Below, one piece after another: positions 19,572 through 26,074 of a stretch of 26,074 nt of DNA. Below the pieces are notes generated by a model. It did no database searches, had not been told where the DNA came from, and saw nothing but the letters and a program-made list of their open reading frames with translations. The translations under genes and the position numbers were made by a program. Position 1 is the first letter of the stretch, and every line of letters starts with the position of its first letter. This DNA is from Saprolegnia diclina VS20 (Eukaryota > Oomycota > Saprolegniomycetes > Saprolegniales > Saprolegniaceae), in NCBI RefSeq assembly GCF_000281045.1, contig NW_008246230.1:36600-62673 (forward strand), in the 5' to 3' direction.

Positions 19572-22099
19572 TTAGTTGGTGGGCGCAGGCGTGCCCTTCT
19601 TGCTCTCCGTGCGCTTGAGCGTCGTGACTTCCTTGAGGATGTCCTGGTCCAGCGTCTCGTCGCGGTGCGGCGAGAGCTCGCCCGTCGCCTCGAGCAAGTC
19701 GCGCTTCTGCTCGACCCAGTTGACGAGTTCCTCAAGCGAAACTATGTGCATGAATCTCAACCTTTTCGACTACGAAAATGAGAACGTACTCTTGCCGTCC
19801 TTGTCCTCGTCGATCTGCGACACGATCCACTCGGCGGCCTCCTCCGTCTTGTTCTTGCGCAAAATCGTCATGACAGCCGTCTTGAACTCGGTCACGTCCA
19901 CGACACCGTCCGAGTCGCGATCGAGAATGTTGAGGCGGTCACCGACGTCCTTGTCGACCTTGTCGAGCTCCACCTCGAGCTTGGAGAGCATCGAGTCGAG
20001 CTTCTTGAGCATGAGGTCCGCCGTCTTGTTTTCCTTGACAGCGCCAATGCGGCCGGCCGCGAGGAGGCCCTGGACGTCCATCGCGCTCTTGTCGATCTTC
20101 ATCTTGGCCATGACCTGGCGTTCCTTCTCGACGAGCGACTTGAATGCAAGCGACTCGAGCGCGCTCACTTCTTCGAGCGTCAGCTTGCGTTCTTGCTCCT
20201 AGTGCCAAATAGTATCAATATGGCCATCTTGATACAATATTGACGTACGAGAACGCTGGACGGCATCGCGTCGACGGACGAGACGCGCTCGGCCGGCAGC
20301 GTCTCGGAGAGGTTCTTGATCTCGGCGACGCGCGACTGGTCGAGGGACGCCTCGAGGAGGTTGTCCATCTCGATCTTCTCCTGTTCGAGCTGCTTGGTCT
20401 CGTGGTCTTCCTGCTTCTTGGTCGCTTCGTCGTCCGAGCGCTTCTTGGCTTCTTCGCGAAGCTTCTCCTCGTCGGCAATCATCTCGTTCTGGTACCGGAT
20501 CGACTCGAGCTGCAGTTCCTTGAGCTGGAGCTTATCGGCGGTCGTCGCCGCGCCCGACGACGCCGGCTGCTTGGCCGCGAGCGCCACTTCGGTCACGACC
20601 TCCTCGTCCATGCTCGAGAGCGACGCCGCGAGCGCCGCCTCCGGGTTGTCGACCGACGTGATATTCATCGCACGCGACAGAATCAGGAGCGACGCCGGCA
20701 CGTTCTTGTTGATCGAGAGATCGAGCCACTACGAGACATAAGCCTCGACAACATCCTCTCAAACAGGGTACCTGGCGCATCTGCTTGACGTAGCCGGCCT
20801 TGGTGAGGCCCGTCGCACGCATACCCCGCTCCATGCACGCAATCTGAAGCTCTTCCTTGTTGAGCGAGTCGAGGCCTTCCCAGATGATTTCCTAATGCAT
20901 TTTCGTTTTGAATACATCAGTGTTGACTCGAGGCGTACCTGGTCGTCCTTTTTGAGCGCACGGATCTTCATGCGCAGCTGGAAGCGCAGAAAGTTGTCGT
21001 TGCCGTACGGGTTGACGCCCATGTAGCGGCACATGCCCACGAGCTGCGGCCGCGAAATGTTGTCGAGCGTCACCTCGTCGTTGAAGAGGTACGCGATCTT
21101 GAGCGTCTCTTCGCTGCTCAGCGGCTCGCCGCGCTGCGCCCGCTCAATGAAGCTCATGACCTCCTTGGCCGTCGCGCGCTTCTCCTCGGTGAGGCCTTCG
21201 GTATCGCGCGTGTCCTGCATGACGTCCTTGACGGTCTCCTGGAGGAACTCGGCCAGCGACACGCGCAGCTGGAGCTGGCGCTTCATGTCTTCTTCGCGCT
21301 GAAAGTCGTGCTTGTACGTGCTCGGGAGCATGTTGGGGAACATCTTGAGCGCAAACGGAAGCAAGAGCTCCATGAAGGGCACGACGACAAAGAACGCAAA
21401 GGGCACAAGACGCAGCAAGTCGGCGACCGTGCGCTGGAGCTGCTTGCGCTCGCGGCGCGAGAGCGCGTTACCTTTGAGCACGCGGCGCAAGATGCGCGTC
21501 GACGTCGACACGTCCGCGTACAGCAGCTTGGTACCGATCCAGTAGTGCTTGAGTTCGTGGCCAATGTGCTCCTTGGTCTCCTTAAGCCACGCCTGGACGC
21601 GCGCCGGCTCCTGGATGCAGAGGCGGACCCACTCCTTCAGCGTCTTGGCCGCGCTCAGCGCCATGGACGGCGAGTTCTTGACAAAGCTCATTGCCTTCTG
21701 CGAGATCTTCTCGTCGAGGTTCTGCAGATCCTTGACCTGGAACCCACGCTCGCCCACCTTTTCGAGCGCCTTGTCCAGGCGGTCTTCCTGCTCGTGGATA
21801 AAGCTCGAGTTGCGCCGGCGAAGCGTCACGTTGGGCTTCTTGGCATCAGTGCTCATGAAGCGCGCGTGCGTAAACGGCGACGTCGCATGGGCGTAGTGCA
21901 GGCGGGGCGTGACCGCCACCAAGGCGGCGCTCGAGGCCAACGAGAGGCCATGGGCGGCCTCCTGCAGCGCGAACTGCCGAGGCGTGATGCGGAGCTTGTC
22001 CTCGCGCTCGCTCGAGGTGGGCATGGCGGAGAAGGCCGCATGCGCCCATGTTGGCGTCTGGCGCCGGGGCACGGACTTGGTCAAGGCGGCGCGGAGCAT
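19572..22099 (-). CDS. LETM1: LETM1 mitochondrial inner-membrane cation/proton exchanger with two EF-hands
   Basis: LETM1 proteins exchange K+ or Ca2+ for protons across the mitochondrial inner membrane and control organelle volume. The five exons are 22099-20939, 20891-20772, 20728-20249, 20198-19790 and 19741-19572. The introns are 47, 43, 50 and 48 nt, all TAG-ended, and the product is 779 aa. The N-terminus is basic with no acidic residue before position 31, as in a presequence. The single membrane helix is at about 229-253 (LLRLVPFAFFVVVPFMELLL), followed by the family's LETM/RBD domain (MLPSTY to the GLT...K segment spanning exons 1-2). Long coiled coils fill residues about 490-560 and 588-670. 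There are two EF-hand loops: D680 to E691 (DRDSDGVVDVTE) and about 717-728 (DEDKDGKISLEE). The second is split by intron 4 and only appears after splicing, which supports that intron. Human LETM1 is usually described with one EF-hand. Confidence 0.96.
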
Positions 22100-22334
22100 C
22101 CCTGGTCAACAAGCCAAATTGAGTTGTATGGCCAGGCTGCAATTTTAATACCAATTTTAATAATAATAGTAATAAAATACGCTGGATTTTGGATGAAAAA
22201 AGGACTGCGACCGCCAACGTACCAAGCAAAGTATACAAACGTGCAAAGAATTACGGCGAATTCCTCCGGTTGGACAGAAAAGAACCAATCAGAATCATTC
22301 GTACAATGAAAGCAGCCAATCCACAACGCGCATT

Positions 22335-22352
22335 CGGATAATATCCGGATAT
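22335..22352. promoter_or_regulatory. palindromic ATATCCGGATAT element upstream of LETM1
   Basis: A perfect 12-nt palindrome lies at 22341-22352. It contains TATCCGGATA, identical to the copy upstream of KARI, and follows a half site TCGGATA at 22335-22341. It is about 240 nt upstream of the LETM1 ATG, further than in the other promoters. A 5' leader of that length, or an upstream leader intron, would explain the distance. Confidence 0.55.
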
Positions 22353-22619
22353 CACAACCAACCACCACGAGGCCGCACCATCATTCCCGTGTCGAGCCGT
22401 CACTCTTGTATGACACGGGGCGCCACAGGAACATCACGAGGAGCGCCTCATGATGGTCGTTGCATTCGAGTCGATTCAAGTCCACGGGTACTAACTAATT
22501 AGTGTAGTCGCCTACTATAATAACAGCTCGAACCAGCTGCCTGCACAAGTTTTGGCGCTGCGGCGCCAGGTGGGGACGCGGGGTGATAGGCGCTGCCGCT
22601 TGTTTGTCATCTGCAACCG

Positions 22620-22671
22620 GTGAAGGTTTGGGTGGCTTTCGTCGTGCTGGCAATGGCGTACTGCTTTACAG
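22620..22671 (+). other. possible signal-peptide exon of the first receptor kinase (no ATG)
   Basis: The plus-strand frame from 22620 reads KVWVAFVVLAMAYCFT after a GTG codon, a typical signal-peptide core. It ends at a GTATGG donor in phase 1. A TAG acceptor at 22942-22944 would join it in frame to the kinase reading frame ahead of 23016. Against this, the first codon is GTG rather than ATG, and the implied intron (about 273 nt) is far longer than all others in the window. It may be chance, a non-AUG start, a sequence variant or a decayed exon. Confidence 0.25.
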
Positions 22672-23015
22672 GTATGGGTCTCGTAGTCTACTAACGTTAG
22701 TCTAGTTCTAACGCGTTATGCACACCAGAACACACATCTGGCCCTTAACAGCCCAAATTTCACAGCGAATCAAAGGCTCCGGGCATGAACGCCTGACACA
22801 AGCTCTGGAGTCTCAACACAGCGTGTGGAGCACTAATCTCAACGCCAATGACGCTCAACGCACACTTGGACAACATTGCTTGGACAAGAGCAATAAGACG
22901 GAGCCCTGGGGCCAGCGTCCTTCCAGACGTGTGACATATTGTAGCTATCAGCGGGAAAGAAAAATTCAGTGTCGTGCAAACTGCTGGCGCCAGCAAATGG
23001 ACTTTGGAATCCGCG

Positions 23016-24558
23016 ATGGCGTCGCCAGCGCAAGCTTGCGCGTTTGCTGTCAATGAGATCATGGCGACCGTCGCGCAGACCGCGGGCGTCTCTTCGTGCG
23101 CGCTCGTAGCGCAGGTCACGACCGGCTCGTTCAACTCGGCCGCCGTCGCGTCGTCCGACTGCAAGAGCACCATTTGCAGCTTCCTCCTCCAGACGCTAGC
23201 GACCGGCTTTGCATCGTCCGCGCTGGCCACCTGCACCTTGCACGACAGCGCGACCAACAGAGACGTTCTTGTCGGGGACATTGGCGGTCTCTGTTCGGGC
23301 GGGAGTCTTCGGACAGCGACCACGGCCCGCCCGACTGCGACGCCCGCACCGACGCCCGCGCCGGAAGCCAACAACTCGGGCATGATCATCGGTATCATTG
23401 TTGCGATCGTTGTCGTCATCGTGGTCGCGATCGGTATTAGCGTGCGACGTCGACGAGGCAAAGACGCCGGAACGCCCAACCCGTTGCCTTCCACGGCGGC
23501 TTCGTACGTGTCGCCGTCATCGCTTCGAATGAGCTACACCAACCAGAGCTACCCAACTTACGAAGGCCGGGAGTACACCAGCCTCGGTGCCGCGGCTGGC
23601 AGCTTCACGAGCGGCAGCACGTCGTCAACACAGTCGGAAGGTTCGCTCGACATGTGCAATCTCGAGGCGTACCGGCTGCCGACGACCGACATCACCATGG
23701 TCAAGTCGTTGGCGCGTGGAGCGTACGGTGAGGTCTGGCTCGGACGACAGCGCGACAACGTCGTCGCCGTCAAGAAACTCCTTGGGCACAAGCGCGACAA
23801 GCACGAGCTCCAAAAGTTCATTTACGAAATTGCACTTCTGGCCAAGTCGGAATTTTTGCCTCCCATTCTATCGCAGGCTCGCTGACCTTGCGCTGCGTAG
23901 GCTCGATTGCCCGTTTATTGTGGCGTTCGTTGGCGTCGCATGGACGCGCCCGAGCGACATGCTCCTCGTCACCGAGTACATGGACGGCGGCGACCTCCGC
24001 AACCTCCTCCAGGCCAACGCGTCGACCAAGGCGTTCTCGTGGCCTCAAAAGGTCCACGTCGCCTTGCACATTGCCGAGGCGCTCGTCTATCTCCACTCGC
24101 TCGAGCCCAAGATCATCCACCGCGATCTGAAGTCGCGCAACGTCCTCCTCAACTCCAAGATGGATGCGAAGCTGACCGACTTTGGCGTCTCGCGCGAGAC
24201 GGACGACGCAACCATGACTGCCGGCATTGGCACGTACCGCTGGATGGCGCCCGAGGTGCTCCAAGACGGCCACTACACCGAGTCGGCGGACGTGTTTTCG
24301 TTTGGTGTGATCCTCGCCGAGCTCAGCAACGAGATCGTGCCGTACTCGGACTTGCGGAATGCGAACGGCAACCCGTACACGGACACGGCGATCATGGCCA
24401 AGGTCATGAAGGGCGAGCTGCAGCCGACGCTGTCGCCCAACTGTCCGCAGTGGTACGCCGAGCTCACGCAGCGGTGCATGCAACGAAGGAACTTGGATCG
24501 ACCGAGCGCGTTGGACGTCGCTATCGTCCTACGTCGGTCCTGTGCAGCGCTGCGGTAG
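23016..24558 (+). CDS. receptor-like TKL protein kinase with elicitin-like six-cysteine ectodomain (copy A)
   Basis: Exons 23016-23845 and 23901-24558 are joined by a 55-nt intron (phase 2, TAG-ended), giving 495 aa from ATG 23016. The N-terminal ectodomain has six cysteines at 8, 28, 49, 54, 73 and 93, with a central DCKSTIC. The order and the CxxxxC core match the elicitin pattern, although other spacings are slightly shorter. A Thr/Pro-rich stalk (about 100-118), one membrane helix (122-143) and an RRRR stop-transfer follow. The kinase domain runs from about 228 to 490. It has the Gly loop GAYGEV (235-240), VAVKK with K253, IIHRDLKSRN with D352, TDFG with D370 and RWMAPEV, all intact, so it is probably active. 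HRDLKSRN and FSFGVILAEL are TKL-style. No signal peptide follows this ATG, although the layout demands one, so a 5' exon is probably missing. It is a tandem paralogue of the gene at 25029. Confidence 0.88.
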
Positions 24559-25028
24559 GAAAGACCGTCGACCAATTGCATCAAAAATCTGACGCGTGAC
24601 GCGCCTTCCGACAACTTGAACTTGTCCGCACGCACACGCCAGTTCTTGACTCTACGCATGTGTTTCACTTGACAGGTTGCCCTCGAGGATGCAGGCGACG
24701 GCGGCTGCAGACACACTACGAGCATGTGTGCATGAACAAAAGCCTGCATGGTCGTCCAAGCACCAAAGGTGTGTCCTTCGTCGCCGCCAAGAAGCTCAAA
24801 GTCGACGGTCGAGCTCCTTCTCGCGCGCATCGAAGCCATCTGGTTCGCCCTATGCGCGGTGGGTCCGATGGAATCTTGGTTGGAAACAATGGGTTGCATA
24901 CAGGCTCGGGCCTTCCAGCCGATGCCATCGATACCGCTTGTGTACTGCACCCACTTGGCCCTGCATGCTAGCATACGAGAATCGACGACGGCACCAACGG
25001 CTGATCACAATAAGTTTTGGCAACCACC
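24559..25028. other. spacer between the tandem receptor kinases
   Basis: About 470 nt lie between the stop of kinase A and the ATG of kinase B. If kinase B has a signal-peptide exon, it should lie here, but I could not identify one with an ATG, hydrophobic core and matching splice sites. A TAA at 25011-25013 is in frame with the kinase B ATG, so any such exon must splice in after it. The TATCCGGATA element is absent. Confidence 0.45.
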
Positions 25029-26074
25029 ATGTCCACGTCGTGCGCTACACTGGCCAACTCGTTCATGGCGCCGGTCGCCGCACAGCCGTCGCTCGCCTCG
25101 TGCACGCTCGTCAAGATCTACAAGACGAGCGGTCTCTTCAGCTCGTCGACCTTCAAGGCGACGGACTGCAAGAGCACCGCGTGCACCATCATCTACCAAG
25201 GCCTCGCCTCATTCTTCGTGAGCTTCCCGGACTGCTCGTTCGTCGACTCGGACAGCAACGCCAAAATCCCTTTGTATCAGATTGGCAACATCTGCACAGG
25301 CACGTCGATCAAGACCGCGGCGCCGTTCAGTGGCTCGTCCAGCGGAAACCCTTGGACACCAACGCCGACGTCAGGTCGCGGCTCGCTCTCGGGCAAGACG
25401 CCGTCTCCCGGGTCGGCATCAACGTCGTCGAGCAGCAGCAGCAGTTCGACCACCATCATCATTGTCGTCGTTGTCGTCGTCCTCGTTGTACTGGCGATCA
25501 TCGGCTTCTGCTGCTGGCGCAACAAGCACAAAAAGCAGCAGGAAGAAGCGGCGACGATGGCACTCGCGTCGCCCTACGGACACCCGCCGCACGACTACGA
25601 AGCAGCCAACACAACAACCGCGTACTCGGAGCCGACATACCGCCCGGACCAGGCGTACACGTACCAGCCCGAGCTCAACTCGGTGCACGTGTACCAGGAG
25701 CCGGCGCCCGTCCACGTGTACGACCCAGACGCCGCCAAGCACACGATGCTGTCGACAGGTACCGCGACGGCAACACGCACCGCCGGCAGCGCCACTGGCA
25801 CCAAGACTGGCGCAAGCTCGACGTCCGTGCAGTCGGACGGCGCGGGCCTCGATATGTGCAACCTCGACATGTACCGCGTGAACGTCAGCGATATCTCGAT
25901 GATCAAAGCGCTGGCGCAAGGTGCGTTTGGCGAGGTCTGGCTCGGGACCCTGCAAGGCTCGATGGTTGCGGTCAAGAAGCTTCTCAACCACAAGCGCGAC
26001 AAGAACGAGCTCCAAAAGTTCATTTTCGAAATCGCGCTGGTGGCCAAGTACCTACTGCTCTCGAAATGCAGAGT
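25029..26074 (+). CDS. receptor-like TKL protein kinase with elicitin-like ectodomain (copy B), cut by the window edge
   Basis: The 5' exon runs 25029-26047. An intron starting GTACCT at 26048 runs off the right edge, and it lies at exactly the same codon and phase (2) as the intron of copy A. The ectodomain has cysteines at 5, 25, 47, 52, 69 and 89 with the core DCKSTAC. A Ser/Thr/Pro stalk with a Ser run follows, then a membrane helix of nearly pure Ile/Val/Leu (about 142-163), GFCCWRNKHKK as stop-transfer, and a Tyr/Pro-rich juxtamembrane region (repeats of YxPE/VYxEP type). The kinase domain begins at MIKALAQGAFGEVWLG with VAVKKLL. The juxtamembrane motif LDMCNL and KRDKxELQKFI are shared with copy A, so the two are close paralogues in the kinase part and divergent in the stalk. 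The catalytic loop lies outside the window. As in copy A, no signal peptide follows the ATG. Confidence 0.85.
   Translation, partial: MSTSCATLANSFMAPVAAQPSLASCTLVKIYKTSGLFSSSTFKATDCKSTACTIIYQGLASFFVSFPDCSFVDSDSNAKIPLYQIGNICTGTSIKTAAPFSGSSSGNPWTPTPTSGRGSLSGKTPSPGSASTSSSSSSSSTTIIIVVVVVVLVVLAIIGFCCWRNKHKKQQEEAATMALASPYGHPPHDYEAANTTTAYSEPTYRPDQAYTYQPELNSVHVYQEPAPVHVYDPDAAKHTMLSTGTATATRTAGSATGTKTGASSTSVQSDGAGLDMCNLDMYRVNVSDISMIKALAQGAFGEVWLGTLQGSMVAVKKLLNHKRDKNELQKFIFEIALVAKYLLLSKCR

Larger units (their letters stand above)
22100..23015. other. intergenic region: LETM1 promoter, AT-rich block and kinase upstream DNA
   Basis: The part next to LETM1 is unusually AT-rich, with the direct repeat CAATTTTAATA at 22140-22150 and 22152-22162. 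CCAAT pentamers lie at 22285-22289 and 22316-22320 (plus strand), and the 12-nt palindrome ATATCCGGATAT at 22341-22352. A palindrome ACTAATTAGT lies at 22494-22503. A possible signal-peptide exon of the following kinase gene lies at 22620-22671. No other gene is seen; a 112-codon plus-strand frame from 22718 has no protein-like features. Confidence 0.5.

Noticed and set aside
22440-22500. possible tRNA-like T-arm sequence (TTCGAGTC, GATTCAAGTCC)
   Set aside because: No matching acceptor stem, D-arm or anticodon stem can be placed around it.
22549-22573. short inverted repeat TGGCGC-TGCG-GCGCCA
   Set aside because: A 6-bp stem is unremarkable in GC-rich DNA and has no T tract or neighbouring gene end that would give it meaning.
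22718-23056. 112-codon plus-strand frame before kinase A
   Set aside because: It overlaps the kinase start in a different frame, lacks domains or hydrophobic segments, and has unbiased codon use.
24559-25028. search for a signal-peptide exon of kinase B
   Set aside because: Frames such as the one reading ELLLARIEAIWFALCA are mildly hydrophobic but have no ATG and no donor/acceptor pair in the right phase, so I do not call an exon.

Overview
The window looks like nuclear DNA of an oomycete, most likely of the Saprolegniales (Saprolegnia/Achlya/Aphanomyces relatives). I infer this from four things: GC-rich coding sequence; 24 reconstructed spliceosomal introns of only 41-55 nt, nearly all ending in TAG; a TKL-type receptor-kinase pair of a kind typical of these genomes; and a coiled-coil gene that resembles the oomycete M96 mating-specific family. 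No database search was possible, so the organism call is inference.

Eleven protein genes are supported. Left part: an unrecognised small gene (739-1038, -); a coiled-coil protein with a degenerate adenylate-kinase-like domain (1514-3747, +); an inositol monophosphatase (3805-4690, -); an M96-like coiled-coil gene (5182-6352, -); and a PDZ-like protein (6975-7583, -). Centre: a RECQ1-type helicase in 8 exons (7984-10340, -), divergent from a very large USP9X/USP24/USP34-type ubiquitin protease of about 2286 residues (10450-17491, +). Right part: an intronless plant-type ketol-acid reductoisomerase (17529-19067, -); a LETM1 mitochondrial cation/proton exchanger in 5 exons (19572-22099, -); and two tandem receptor-like TKL kinases with a six-cysteine, elicitin-like ectodomain (23016-24558, +, and 25029 to beyond the right edge, +).

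The genes do not form one pathway. They are a compact run of housekeeping genes (DNA repair, deubiquitination, branched-chain amino acids, mitochondrial ion balance, inositol metabolism) next to a lineage-expanded kinase array. Spacing is tight: 37 nt between the convergent USP and KARI genes, 57 nt between the convergent genes at 3747/3805, and 109 nt between the divergent RecQ and USP starts.

The main observations to follow up are the elicitin-like/TM/kinase architecture in tandem, and a palindromic TATCCGGATA element (exact or close) found in four of the promoter regions and not noticed elsewhere. Others are the uniform tiny TAG-ended introns, a pseudo-adenylate-kinase fusion, and a RECQ1-like helicase with an HRDC-like tail and a terminal SUMO-interacting-like motif. 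No RNA genes, transposons, CRISPR arrays or viral remnants were recognised.
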